Of a stretch of 64,000 nt of DNA, positions 19,190-29,470 are shown one piece after another; the first letter of the stretch is position 1, and every line of letters begins with the position of its first letter. The position numbers and the translations under genes were made by a program. The notes under the pieces were generated by a model. That model searched no databases and was not told the origin of the DNA. It saw nothing but the letters and a program-made list of their open reading frames with translations. The DNA comes from Rhizobium sp. FKL33 (GTDB lineage: Bacteria; Pseudomonadota; Alphaproteobacteria; Rhizobiales; Rhizobiaceae): positions 169,166-233,165 of the forward strand of contig NZ_STFX01000054.1 of the NCBI RefSeq assembly GCF_005222915.1, written 5' to 3'.

Positions 19190-19498
19190 TCAGGCTGCGA
19201 TCGCCTGCTGCTCGGCAAAGAGAAGTTCGACCATCTTGACGCGCACCTCGTAATGGGCGCAGGCAATGCCGGCGCGGTTGAGATCGAGCCGCACCTTGCC
19301 GGCCATCACGTCATCGTCGGGCGTGGTGAGATAAAGATTGGCGAGCTCGGACGCATAGGCGTCGCTGTCGGCGCCGGTCTGTTCGGAGGCCCAGGCGGCA
19401 AGACGGCGCGTGCGGCGCATGATGGCGCGGAAGCGGACATCCTCGTCATGAGCGAATTTGTTTTCGAGCGTGCTTTCGAGCTTCTTGAGATTGTTCAT
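19190..19498 (-). CDS. Second, diverged DUF1476 paralogue
   Basis: 102 residues from ATG 19498 (MNNLKKLESTLENKFAHDED). It keeps the family pattern FAHDEDVRFRAIMRRTRRLAAWASEQTG...DSDAYASELANLYLTTPDDDVMAGKVRLDL but differs strongly from the neighbouring copy (KYAHDEEKKFKIIARRNKLLGLWAAELLG). It lacks the ENKY-type consensus at its start and ends differently (HYEVRVKMVELLFAEQQAIAA). The tandem arrangement suggests gene duplication followed by specialisation. Whether it still inhibits the ATPase cannot be told. Confidence 0.85.
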   Translation of the reverse strand: MNNLKKLESTLENKFAHDEDVRFRAIMRRTRRLAAWASEQTGADSDAYASELANLYLTTPDDDVMAGKVRLDLNRAGIACAHYEVRVKMVELLFAEQQAIAA

Positions 19499-19734
19499 TT
19501 TTCGTCCCCGTTTGTCTGTGATCTTGCTGATCATCGTTGCGACAAGGACAGGTATACAACCTTCGCCCGAAAACTTCGCAAAGCAGATCGCTACAATTTT
19601 CACGAATCGACGTTCTCTGGACAGCGGACGATGCGTGATTGTGAATTCCGAACTTTTCGGCTAATGAGCGTTTAACGCAGCGACGGGGCGCAGCAGTCCG
19701 CGTGAGTCCCCGCCAAACGAAAAGAGAAGACTTT

Positions 19735-20508
19735 ATGAACAACCGCCGCCGCCGGATTTACGAAGGCAAGGGAAAGATCCTTTACGAAGGTCCGGAACCT
19801 GGCACCCTCGTGCAATTCTTCAAGGACGACGCCACCGCGTTCAACAAGAAGAAGCATGAGATCATCGATGGCAAGGGCGTCATCAACAACCGCATCTCCG
19901 AGTTCATCTTCACCCATCTGAACCGGATCGGCATTCCCACCCATTTCATCCGCCGCCTCAACATGCGCGAGCAGTTGATCCGCGAAGTGGAGATGATCCC
20001 GCTCGAAGTCGTGGTGCGCAATGTCGCCGCCGGCGAACTCGCCTCGCGCCTGGGCATCGAGGAAGGTCTCGTTCTGCCGCGGTCGATCATCGAATTCTAC
20101 TACAAGTCGGACGCCCTCGACGACCCGATGGTGTCGGAAGAGCATATCACCGCCTTCGGCTGGGCGAGCCCGCAGGAGCTCGACGACGTGATGGCGCTCG
20201 CCATCCGCATCAACGATTTCCTGACCGGCCTCTTCCTCGGCGTCGGAATCCAGCTCGTCGATTTCAAGATCGAATGCGGCCGCCTCTATGAAGGCGACAT
20301 GATGCGCATCATTCTCGCCGACGAGATCTCGCCGGATTCCTGCCGCCTGTGGGACATCGAAACCCGCGAGCGGCTCGACAAGGATCGCTTCCGTAAGGAT
20401 CTCGGCGGCCTGCTCGACGCCTACCAGGAAGTCGCGCGCCGTCTGGGCATCATCAATGAGAACGAGCCTATCCGCGGCGCAGGCCCGGTGCTCGTCAAGT
20501 CGGACTGA
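19735..20508 (+). CDS. purC: Phosphoribosylaminoimidazole-succinocarboxamide synthase
   Basis: SAICAR synthetase, which condenses CAIR with aspartate using ATP. 257 residues from ATG 19735 ([20 protein letters not shown]). Recognisable motifs are [46 protein letters not shown] and [12 protein letters not shown]. First of the purine genes here, with purS 41 bp downstream. Normal length for the monofunctional enzyme. Confidence 0.98.
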   Translation: MNNRRRRIYEGKGKILYEGPEPGTLVQFFKDDATAFNKKKHEIIDGKGVINNRISEFIFTHLNRIGIPTHFIRRLNMREQLIREVEMIPLEVVVRNVAAGELASRLGIEEGLVLPRSIIEFYYKSDALDDPMVSEEHITAFGWASPQELDDVMALAIRINDFLTGLFLGVGIQLVDFKIECGRLYEGDMMRIILADEISPDSCRLWDIETRERLDKDRFRKDLGGLLDAYQEVARRLGIINENEPIRGAGPVLVKSD

Positions 20509-20549
20509 ACGGTCCGCAGCAAGCTTCTATCGGATATGCAGAGGGACAT

Positions 20550-20792
20550 ATGATCAAGGCGCGTGTAGTTGTAACGCTGAAGAACGGGGTTCTGGACCCG
20601 CAAGGCAAGGCCATCGAGGGCGCGCTTTCGGCGCTCGATTTCTCGGATGTCGGCAGCGTCCGCCAGGGCAAGGTGTTCGACATCGAAATCGCCCATGACG
20701 ACAAGGCCAAGGCGGAAGCCGATCTCAAGGCGATGTGCGAAAAGCTGCTCGCCAACACCGTGATCGAAAACTACAGCGTCAGCCTGGGCTAA
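20550..20792 (+). CDS. purS: Phosphoribosylformylglycinamidine synthase subunit PurS
   Basis: 80-residue small subunit that bridges PurQ and PurL in the three-part FGAM synthase. Motifs: MIKARVVVTLKNGVLDPQGKAIEGAL, VGSVRQGKVFDIEI and CEKLLANTVIENYSV. GAGGGA precedes the ATG. Placement after purC and ahead of purQ is usual in alphaproteobacteria, although here two extra genes come between purS and purQ. Confidence 0.97.
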   Translation: MIKARVVVTLKNGVLDPQGKAIEGALSALDFSDVGSVRQGKVFDIEIAHDDKAKAEADLKAMCEKLLANTVIENYSVSLG

Positions 20793-20929
20793 TCTGAAGT
20801 TCGTAGTTGAACTTGAGGCCGCTGCGGGATTTCTCGCGGCGGTTTTTGTATTTTGACCATTCTCATGCCTAGAATCCACCATGAAGAAGATGTATGGTTC
20901 TCGAGCTCGTTATGGTTGAGGATCAGCCG

Positions 20930-21184
20930 ATGGCCGACGTGACGCAGGAATTGATGTTCGAAATCCTGAAAAACCTTCAGCAGCGGTTCGACAAAGTGGA
21001 TCACGCGGTTTCAGAGTTGCGGCAGGACATGCTGTCCATTCGTGGCCATCTTCACAATGTACAGGGTGATTTGAATGGAATTAGGAGCGTTTGCGCCCGT
21101 ATTGATGATCGGACCGATCGGATCGAAAAACGACTAGACCTGCGCGAATTCGCAGAAGCGGCGCAAAAGCCCCTGACGCCTTGA
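20930..21184 (+). CDS. Small coiled-coil protein of unknown function
   Basis: 84 residues from ATG 20930, chosen because GAGGAT lies six bases upstream. The body is an amphipathic heptad-like helix (LMFEILKNLQQRFDKVDHAVSELRQDM, then LHNVQGDLNGIRSVCARIDDRTDRIEKRLDL) with the look of a short two-strand coiled coil. There is no signal peptide. It stands between purS and kptA, six bases before the kptA ATG start region. Similar short proteins occur in rhizobia but I know of no assigned function. Upstream in-frame starts are possible. Confidence 0.6.
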   Translation: MADVTQELMFEILKNLQQRFDKVDHAVSELRQDMLSIRGHLHNVQGDLNGIRSVCARIDDRTDRIEKRLDLREFAEAAQKPLTP

Positions 21185-21190
21185 TACTCA

Positions 21191-21742
21191 GTGATGCCCA
21201 CTGACGCCCAGATTTCCAAATTCATGAGCTATGTCTTGCGCCATGCGCCGCACGAGCTCGATCTTGAACTCGATACGCATGGCTGGACCGACTACTCGCA
21301 GTTCAGCGACAGGCTTTGCGAGAAGCTCGGCGTGTCCGACGACGACATCAGGCGCGTCATCGCCGAGAACGCCAAGAAGCGCTTCACACTTGAAGGCGGG
21401 CGCATCCGCGCCGCCCAGGGGCACAGCGTTGACGTCGACCTGGCGCTGGAGGCGGTCGCGCCTCCGAGGATCCTCTATCATGGAACGACGGCGACAGCCT
21501 GGGAGGAGATCCAGATATCCGGGCTGAAACCCATGCAGCGCAGCTATGTCCATTTGTCGCCGGATATCGAAACGGCCAGGCAGGTCGCCATGCGGCGGCG
21601 AGGGCCGCATATGCTGTTGACGGTGAATGCGCTGGCAATGGCGGAAGCAGGTTATGCTTTCCTTCGCGCCGACAATGGCGTATGGCTCACCGCGAACGTC
21701 CCGCCGGACTTCTTGTCCCCCGTTACGGAGATTGCCCGATGA
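21191..21742 (+). CDS. kptA: RNA 2'-phosphotransferase (Tpt1/KptA)
   Basis: 183 residues. Tpt1/KptA removes an internal 2'-phosphate from RNA by transfer to NAD+, forming ADP-ribose 1'',2''-cyclic phosphate. The family pattern is clear: [29 protein letters not shown], the catalytic Arg/His set in [52 protein letters not shown] and a [13 protein letters not shown] end. In bacteria, which mostly lack the tRNA splicing that makes such phosphates, its role is uncertain. Its TGA overlaps the purQ ATG, so it is translationally coupled to a purine gene. Confidence 0.93.
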   Translation: MMPTDAQISKFMSYVLRHAPHELDLELDTHGWTDYSQFSDRLCEKLGVSDDDIRRVIAENAKKRFTLEGGRIRAAQGHSVDVDLALEAVAPPRILYHGTTATAWEEIQISGLKPMQRSYVHLSPDIETARQVAMRRRGPHMLLTVNALAMAEAGYAFLRADNGVWLTANVPPDFLSPVTEIAR

Positions 21743-22410
21743 AATCCGCCGTCGTCCAGCTTCCCGGCCTCAACCGCGACCGCGACATGATCGCCGCCCT
21801 GACCAAGATTTCGGGCCATGCGCCCGTGACAATCTGGCAGACAGAGACCGAGATCCCCGACGTCGACCTGATCGTCATTCCCGGCGGTTTCTCCTATGGC
21901 GACTATCTGCGCTGCGGCGCGATCGCCGCGCGCATGCCGGTGATGCAGGCGATCCGCGAAAAGGCGGAAAAGGGCGTGAAGGTGATGGGCGTCTGCAACG
22001 GCTTCCAGATCCTGCTCGAAGCGGGCATGCTGCCGGGCGCCCTGATGCGCAACGCATCGCTGAAATTCGTCTGCCGCGAAGTGAAGCTCGAAGTGGTCAA
22101 CGCCGAGACCGACTTCACACGCGCCTATGAAAAGGGCCAGATCATCCGCTCGCCTGTCGCTCATCACGACGGCAATTATTTCGCCGACGCCGAAACGCTG
22201 GCGCGGATCGAGGGCGAAGGACAGGTGCTGTTCCGCTATACGCCCGAGACCAATCCCAACGGCTCGATCAACAACATCGCCGGCGTCATGAACGACAAGG
22301 GCAATGTGCTCGGCATGATGCCGCATCCGGAAAACCTCATCGAGGCCGCCCATGGCGGTTCCGACGGCAAGGGCATCTTCGCTTCGGCGCTCAACGTCAT
22401 CGCCGCCTGA
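21739..22410 (+). CDS. purQ: Phosphoribosylformylglycinamidine synthase subunit PurQ
   Basis: 223-residue glutaminase subunit supplying ammonia to PurL. Class I amidotransferase motifs are present: [16 protein letters not shown], the nucleophile in [15 protein letters not shown], and [19 protein letters not shown] with the catalytic His-Glu pair. The ATG overlaps the stop of kptA (ATGA). Normal length. Confidence 0.98.
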   Translation: MKSAVVQLPGLNRDRDMIAALTKISGHAPVTIWQTETEIPDVDLIVIPGGFSYGDYLRCGAIAARMPVMQAIREKAEKGVKVMGVCNGFQILLEAGMLPGALMRNASLKFVCREVKLEVVNAETDFTRAYEKGQIIRSPVAHHDGNYFADAETLARIEGEGQVLFRYTPETNPNGSINNIAGVMNDKGNVLGMMPHPENLIEAAHGGSDGKGIFASALNVIAA

Positions 22411-22463
22411 GCTTTCATTCGGGTCCCAAACAGTCCGATTCCTGTTCGACGGAGATATCCGGC

Positions 22464-22853
22464 ATGCGCCTGTTCGCTCGCACCGCGCTCATCGCGCTTT
22501 CGGCGCTTGCCGCCTCCTGCTCCACGGCGCGCGCCCCTGCCCCACAGGCCTCGATGCGGGCGCTGCCGGTGATGGAGCGCGTGGCGCTCGGCGCCAATGC
22601 CTGCTGGTTCAAATCCGGCGATCCCGCCTTCAAGAAGTACCGCCTCGCCCCGGAACTCAATTCCTTCAGCGGCACGCCGCGCATTCTGGTGGTGCCGGCG
22701 CATTCGCCCGAGTCGCGTCCGCTGCTGGTCGTGCAGGCGAGCGGCGAGCAGGCGAAACTCAGCGCTTTCGGCCCGATGATGCATGACGCCTCCGTGTCTG
22801 GCCGCATCAATGCGGATGTCCTGCGCTGGGCGCGCGGCGGCAAAGGCTGCTGA
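22464..22853 (+). CDS. Small predicted lipoprotein
   Basis: 129 residues. The N-terminus MRLFARTALIALSALAASCS has a lipobox (LAASC) with Cys at about residue 19, so the product should be lipid-anchored. The mature part has two further cysteines, in ANACWFKSGDPAFKKY and at the extreme C-terminus (GGKGC). It sits directly after purQ in the same direction. I do not recognise a characterised family; the stretch CWFKSGDPAFKKYRLAPEL looks conserved in type and may mark a rhizobial family. Confidence 0.75.
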   Translation: MRLFARTALIALSALAASCSTARAPAPQASMRALPVMERVALGANACWFKSGDPAFKKYRLAPELNSFSGTPRILVVPAHSPESRPLLVVQASGEQAKLSAFGPMMHDASVSGRINADVLRWARGGKGC

Positions 22854-23105
22854 CCTGTTTCATTCCGGCGCAGTCAAGGCGTTCGTATTCGGGACAGTCG
22901 TTAGGGTTTTGCAAACCAGACGCTCGATCCATGCGCGCATTCCCCGCAATTCCCACAGTCAGAGGCTGCGGGAATCTGTTGGACGGCCGGAAACGTGGTA
23001 AACAAAGGCCTTCACATTCCAATTCGCTAAAATCTTAACAAAACGCTTAAGGCGGATTTCAATCCGAATAGCGAGGCTCATCCCATCAATCCAGGGGAGA
23101 GAGCC
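22854..23105. other. 252-bp intergenic region upstream of the TadG-like gene
   Basis: Holds no coding sequence I can support. A TTAA-N8-TTAA pair at 23035-23050 is close to, but not, the CtrA spacing. A purine-rich GGGGAGAGAGCC precedes the next ATG and acts as its ribosome-binding site. Confidence 0.5.
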
Positions 23106-24476
23106 ATGAAGTCTCTGACAGCCATGCTGAGCGACCGCAGCGGCAATTTCGCGCTGATGACGGCGCTGGTCGCCACACCGGTCATCATCGCCTCCGGCAT
23201 CGCGATCGACATGATCACCGCCTACGCCACGCGCACCGAGATGCAGAACGCCGCCGACGCCGCGGTGCTGGCGGCCGCGAGTTCCGGCGAAACGGAAACC
23301 GCGAAACTCAAGACAATCGCGCAGAATTCCTTCCAGGCCAATTTCAAGTCGGCTTTCGCCACCGAGGTCAGCATCACCGACTTCTCGGTGACGCCGGACA
23401 ACCGCATCACCTTGAAAGCGAAAGCCAAGACGCCGCTGACGCTCGCCAAGCTGATCCGTCCGGAGGGCATCGACGTGAAGATCCTCTCGCAGGCGCAATC
23501 CGGCAGCGAAGACGATATCGAAATCGCGCTGGTGCTCGACAACACCTATTCGATGACCGGGCAGAAGCTGACCGACCTCAAGGCGGCGTCGAACGCGCTG
23601 CTCGACGTGTTCGAAAAGATGGACGCCAAGCAGAAGAAGGCGCGGTTCTCGATCGTGCCCTTCTCCCGCTATGTGAATGTCGGCATGTCCTATCGCAAAG
23701 CGGGCTGGCTCGACGTGAAAGACGACTATTCGACCACAGCGCGCGTCTGCACCAAATCACGACCGATCATTTCCCAGAGCGGCTGCACGACGGTGAAGAA
23801 GACCGGCTATAATGACGGTGTGCCCTATACCTACAACCAGAAGATCTGCAGCACCACGGTCTATGGCGACGAGGTGGAAACCTGTTCCAACAAGACGACG
23901 ACATACAAATGGACGGGCTGCGTCGGTTCGCGCAACAACCCGCTGGATACGCAGGACGTCAGCCCCGACAAGAAATATCCGGGTCTTCTGAACACCAGTT
24001 GCGGCGCCGCCATCACCACGCTCACCAGCGATTACACAAAGCTGCGCGCCGCGATCAAGGCGATGGTCGCCAATGACGAGACCTATATCGCGCCCGGCGT
24101 GCTGTGGGGCTGGAACACGCTGTCGCAGGGCGAGCCGTTCACCGATGGAAAGACTTATGACGCGGACGTCAAGAAGTTCATCATCATCATGACCGACGGC
24201 ACCAACACGGTGTCTCCGACCTATCCCACCCACACCAAGAGCGACGTGGTCAAATCCAACACGCTGATGAGCTCGGTCTGTCAGAACGCCAAGAACAAGG
24301 GCGTGACGATCTTCACGGTCGCCGTCGGCATCGACAAAACCTCAAGCACCGCCGTCGAACTCGGCAAATGCGCGAGCGACGCCGACAAAGCCGTGCTCGT
24401 GCAGGAATCCAAGAAGCTGGTCGGCGTCTTCGAAACCATCGCTGGGCAGATCCTGACTCCCCGGCTGACGATGTGA
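23106..24476 (+). CDS. TadG-like pilus-assembly protein with von Willebrand A domain
   Basis: 456 residues. The N-terminus (SDRSGNFALMTALVATPVIIASGIAIDM) is the TadE/TadG-type membrane segment with a short basic cytoplasmic leader. MQNAADAAVLAAAS follows, typical of TadG pseudopilin-like proteins. From about residue 140 a VWA domain begins (EIALVLDNTYSMTGQKLTDL, a D-x-T-x-S metal site) and ends with IIMTDGTN and GVTIFTVAVGID. A cysteine-rich insert (CTKSRPIISQSGC, KICSTTVYGDEVETC, TGCVG, TSCG) lies inside the domain. It stands alone, with no tad or cpa genes beside it. Confidence 0.88.
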   Translation: MKSLTAMLSDRSGNFALMTALVATPVIIASGIAIDMITAYATRTEMQNAADAAVLAAASSGETETAKLKTIAQNSFQANFKSAFATEVSITDFSVTPDNRITLKAKAKTPLTLAKLIRPEGIDVKILSQAQSGSEDDIEIALVLDNTYSMTGQKLTDLKAASNALLDVFEKMDAKQKKARFSIVPFSRYVNVGMSYRKAGWLDVKDDYSTTARVCTKSRPIISQSGCTTVKKTGYNDGVPYTYNQKICSTTVYGDEVETCSNKTTTYKWTGCVGSRNNPLDTQDVSPDKKYPGLLNTSCGAAITTLTSDYTKLRAAIKAMVANDETYIAPGVLWGWNTLSQGEPFTDGKTYDADVKKFIIIMTDGTNTVSPTYPTHTKSDVVKSNTLMSSVCQNAKNKGVTIFTVAVGIDKTSSTAVELGKCASDADKAVLVQESKKLVGVFETIAGQILTPRLTM

Positions 24477-24487
24477 TCCCGGTATCG

Positions 24488-24685
24488 TTACAGCCAGATC
24501 CAACGTCGCGCCTCGGCCTCCGCTTCCCGGCGGCTGAGGCCGATATCCTCCAACGCCGCATCGGAAAGATCCGAGAGATGAAGCCGTGTCCGGCGGTTGC
24601 GGCGAATTTTGAGGAGGAAGGTCCACACGATCCGCCCAATAGACCACAGACCACGATCCGAGGGAGCAATTGTCTCTATTGTCAT
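24488..24685 (-). CDS. DUF1127 small basic protein
   Basis: 65 residues from ATG 24685, with AGGAG six bases upstream. The C-terminal half RRNRRTRLHLSDLSDAALEDIGLSRREAEAEARRW is the DUF1127 signature. Members in alphaproteobacteria have been linked to RNA binding and to phosphate, carbon and stress regulation, but no fixed function applies. It diverges from the MocR-type regulator; the 85-bp gap carries repeated ATTGTC motifs, two of which overlap its own start codon region, suggesting control by that regulator. Confidence 0.88.
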   Translation of the reverse strand: MTIETIAPSDRGLWSIGRIVWTFLLKIRRNRRTRLHLSDLSDAALEDIGLSRREAEAEARRWIWL

Positions 24686-24768
24686 CATATTCTCCTGAAA
24701 CTCAGGTCGTATTGTCTCCTTTTCTGTATGCATTGACGAAGTAGTGATGACAATGTAGATAATTGTCA
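24669..24768. promoter_or_regulatory. Candidate operator with four ATTGTC half-sites
   Basis: An inverted pair TGACAAT (24748-24754) and ATTGTCA (24762-24768), separated by seven bases, ends two bases before the regulator ATG. Two direct ATTGTC copies (24669-24674 and 24678-24683), nine bases apart, overlap the DUF1127 start. The layout suits a GntR/MocR-type regulator controlling itself and its divergent neighbour. Confidence 0.55.
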
Positions 24769-24770
24769 CC

Positions 24771-26186
24771 ATGACACATTGGCTTCCCGACATCAAAACC
24801 GGCTCCGGACCCCTCTATATTCGCATCGCGGATGCGGCGGAGGCGGCGATCAAGGCCGGAACGCTCGCAAATGGGGCGAAACTGCCGCCGCATCGCGATC
24901 TCGCCTTTGACCTGAAGGTGACAATTGGTACAATCACGCGGGCCTATGCGGTGCTGCGCGAGCGCGGCCTCGTGTCAGGCGAAGTCGGACGCGGCACGTA
25001 TGTGCAGGGCGGCATGCGGCAGATCTCGCCGTCAGTGGATCCCGTGACATCGGCGTTCGGCGGTACGCGGGCGCTCGTTCCGCCCTCCGGCAAGTTGCGC
25101 TTCGACACGACTGCGGCCGTGGATGTCGGCCAGGCGGAGATCATCGGACGGGTGATGATGGAGATCGCAACGGAGCATCCAAGCGAGATTTCCAGCTATA
25201 CGCGCACCATCTCGCCGGACTGGGCCGAGGCGGGACGGCGCTGGCTCTCGCAGGGAAGCTGGGCTCCCGATCCGCAAAACATTCTGCCGCAACTCGGCGT
25301 GCATGCCGGCGTCAACGCCGTGATGGCAGCCGTCACCGGGCCCGGCGATCGACTGGTCTGCGAACACCTCACCTATTCGCAGGTCGCCCGCAGCGCCACA
25401 TTGATGGGCCGGCGGGTCGTGCTGGCCGATATGGATGAGCAAGGCGTGCTGCCCGAGGATTTCGAGCGCGTCTGCGCCCGCGAGCACCCCAAAGCCGCCT
25501 TCATCATGTCCTCCGGACAAAATCCCACGACGTCCTGCCTGCCGCTGTCGCGGCGCAAGGAAATCATCGAGATCGCGCGCCGGCATAATGTCTGGCTGAT
25601 CGAGGACTATCTCTATGGCGGCATGATCGCCGACGGCGTTCCGACGCTGGCCGAGCTCGCTCCCGACCGCACCTTCATCCTGAACGGCCTGTCGAAAAGC
25701 GTGGCGGCCGGCGTTCGCGGCGCCTGGGTCGCCTGCCCGCCGCATATGGCGCAACGGGTTCGGCTGACGCAGAAGCTGGTCAGCGGCGGACTGCCGTTTC
25801 TGCTGGCGGAACTGTCGGCGCGGCTTGTGCTATCCGGCGCGGCGGATGAAATCCGCTCCCGCGTTCTCGCCGAACTGGCGGTGCGGGAGCAGGCGGCGCG
25901 AACGCTGCTGGCAGGCCGGGAGTTCCGGTCGCATCCCTACCTGCCCTTTCTCTGGCTAAAGCTCCCGGAGCCCTGGCTTTCCGGCACCTTCAAACAGGCG
26001 GCGCTTGATCAGGACGTGCTGATCGACGACGAGGACGAGTTCAAGGCGGGACGTTCAGACCGGGTGTTTCATCATGTCCGTGTCGGTTTCAGCGAGGGGC
26101 GCGATCGCTCCATTTCGATCGCCGGGCTGAAGATCCTCAACCGCATCCTCGATCAGGCGCCGACGGGCGAAAGCGCGGTCATATGA
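24771..26186 (+). CDS. MocR/PdxR-type GntR regulator with aminotransferase domain
   Basis: 471 residues. Residues ~8-80 form a GntR winged helix (PLYIRIADAAEAAIKAGTLA, KLPPHRDLAFDLKVTIGTIT, GLVSGEVGRGTYV). From about residue 110 a fold-type I aminotransferase domain follows with VCEHLTYSQVA, SSGQNPTTSCLPLS, WLIEDYLYGG and the PLP-lysine in LNGLSKSVAAGVRGAW. Such proteins sense PLP-linked metabolites and rarely act as enzymes. It diverges from the DUF1127 gene over candidate operators. The effector and the regulated pathway are not evident, because no biosynthetic gene is adjacent. Confidence 0.93.
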   Translation: MTHWLPDIKTGSGPLYIRIADAAEAAIKAGTLANGAKLPPHRDLAFDLKVTIGTITRAYAVLRERGLVSGEVGRGTYVQGGMRQISPSVDPVTSAFGGTRALVPPSGKLRFDTTAAVDVGQAEIIGRVMMEIATEHPSEISSYTRTISPDWAEAGRRWLSQGSWAPDPQNILPQLGVHAGVNAVMAAVTGPGDRLVCEHLTYSQVARSATLMGRRVVLADMDEQGVLPEDFERVCAREHPKAAFIMSSGQNPTTSCLPLSRRKEIIEIARRHNVWLIEDYLYGGMIADGVPTLAELAPDRTFILNGLSKSVAAGVRGAWVACPPHMAQRVRLTQKLVSGGLPFLLAELSARLVLSGAADEIRSRVLAELAVREQAARTLLAGREFRSHPYLPFLWLKLPEPWLSGTFKQAALDQDVLIDDEDEFKAGRSDRVFHHVRVGFSEGRDRSISIAGLKILNRILDQAPTGESAVI

Positions 26187-26190
26187 CGCG

Positions 26191-26223
26191 AAAAGGCCGC
26201 CGGCGCGGATGCGCCGACGGCCC
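26191..26223 (-). terminator. Terminator between MocR-type gene and csbD
   Basis: 12-bp stem GGCCGCCGGCGC/GCGCCGACGGCC (one mismatch) with a four-base loop. Leftward it ends in CCTTTTCG, suiting the csbD-like gene. It may serve both convergent genes. Confidence 0.7.
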
Positions 26224-26247
26224 CAGAACTGGAAGCCTGGGTAAGCG

Positions 26248-26439
26248 TTACAGGCGGTCGACGCCGCGCTTGACCGCGTCCTTGGCGTCGCCCACGGCCT
26301 TCTGGGTCTTGCCCTTCAGCTCCTGGGCTGCGCCTTCGCCTTCCAGACGCGGATTGTCGGTGGCGCGGCCCACAGCCTGCTTGCCCTTGCCGACGACTTC
26401 ATTGGCGGCGCCCTTGACCTTGTCTGCTACAGAACCCAT
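26248..26439 (-). CDS. CsbD-family stress protein
   Basis: 63 residues, Lys/Ala/Gly-rich and predicted helical ([40 protein letters not shown]). This matches the CsbD family, small hydrophilic proteins usually induced by general stress; the biochemical role is unknown. AAGGAG lies about ten bases upstream of the ATG. It converges with the MocR-type gene and diverges from purL over about 235 bp. Confidence 0.9.
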   Translation of the reverse strand: MGSVADKVKGAANEVVGKGKQAVGRATDNPRLEGEGAAQELKGKTQKAVGDAKDAVKRGVDRL

Positions 26440-26674
26440 GTCGAAGCTCCTTTTGCTTGCTTGTGACGTCGGGAAAACGCGGCAGGCCCGCCGGGGTTCC
26501 TTGAGGCTGCGTTACAATTCGTTCATGTTCAGGAGCGCCGTCGACCGAGGGTTCGACCCGCGTTGCGTTTCCGGGCGATTTGCGCCTGTTGATCCCGCAT
26601 TTTCCAGTCGCATCAACGGCCCCCATCGGCTATAGGCAGGCAAACGCCGCCCTCCAACTTTTCTTGAGAGCCCG

Positions 26675-28906
<2,232 letters not shown>

Positions 28907-28920
28907 GCAGGAGACTGACC

Positions 28921-29154
28921 ATGCCCATGAATCCCGGCGATATCGAAGACATGATCAAGGAGGGCATACCCGGCGCGCGCGTCGTGATCCGGGACCTCGC
29001 CGGCGACGGCGACCATTACGCCGCCGAAGTGGTGGCCGAAGCCTTCCGCGGCAAGAGCCGGGTGCAGCAGCACAAGATGGTGTATGACGCCCTGCAGGGC
29101 AAAATGGGCGGCGTGCTGCATGCGCTCGCCCTGCAGACATCGGCTCCGGATTGA
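28921..29154 (+). CDS. bolA: BolA-family protein
   Basis: 77 residues from ATG 28921, with AGGAG eight bases upstream. The class II KH-like BolA fold is indicated by IEDMIKEGIPGARVVIRDLAGDGDHYAAEVV and the C-terminal KSRVQQHKMVYDALQGKMGG with the conserved His. BolA proteins pair with monothiol glutaredoxins to handle Fe-S clusters. A CGFS glutaredoxin is encoded about 1.7 kb downstream; in many rhizobia the two are adjacent. Likely cotranscribed with purL. Confidence 0.93.
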   Translation: MPMNPGDIEDMIKEGIPGARVVIRDLAGDGDHYAAEVVAEAFRGKSRVQQHKMVYDALQGKMGGVLHALALQTSAPD

Positions 29155-29164
29155 GGGGGCGGCC

Positions 29165-29458
29165 ATGTCCAATGTCATGGACGCCGTCATCTCGGGCATC
29201 GTCAAAAGCGCGGTGTCCGAAATCCTCAAGAAAAGCGGCCTGAAGCCGACCGCGACAAAGCGCACGAAACGCAAGACCCGCAGTTCGACCGCTTCGACGT
29301 CGAGCAGAAAGACGCGGCGGGTCGTCGAGAAGTCCGGATCCGGCTCCGGATCGGTGGGCCGCAACGCCCGTGACGCCGACGCGCCAACCGCTGCAAAAAA
29401 ACAGGTCAGCAAACGCCGCACGAGCGCCGCGCGCTCCAAGGCCAAGCGTCGATCCTAA
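29165..29458 (+). CDS. Lys/Arg/Ser-rich small basic protein
   Basis: 97 residues. A short helix at the N-terminus (MDAVISGIVKSAVSEILKKSG) precedes a very basic disordered tail (TATKRTKRKTRSSTASTSSR, KKQVSKRRTSAARSKAKRRS). There are no cysteines and no signal peptide. GAGGGGG lies before the ATG, ten bases after the bolA stop, so it is probably in the same transcript. The composition suggests binding to nucleic acid, in the manner of histone-H1-like tails, but no known domain was recognised. Confidence 0.65.
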   Translation: MSNVMDAVISGIVKSAVSEILKKSGLKPTATKRTKRKTRSSTASTSSRKTRRVVEKSGSGSGSVGRNARDADAPTAAKKQVSKRRTSAARSKAKRRS

Positions 29459-29470
29459 CAGGGCATTTCC

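Noticed and set aside
23035-23050. TTAA-N8-TTAA resembling a CtrA site before the TadG-like gene
   Set aside because: CtrA requires N7 spacing; the match is off by one and such AT pairs are common between genes.
24916-24935. Further TGACAATTGGTACAATCA motif inside the MocR-type gene as an operator
   Set aside because: It encodes part of the recognition-helix region of the winged helix (VTIGTIT); the resemblance is likely coding constraint.
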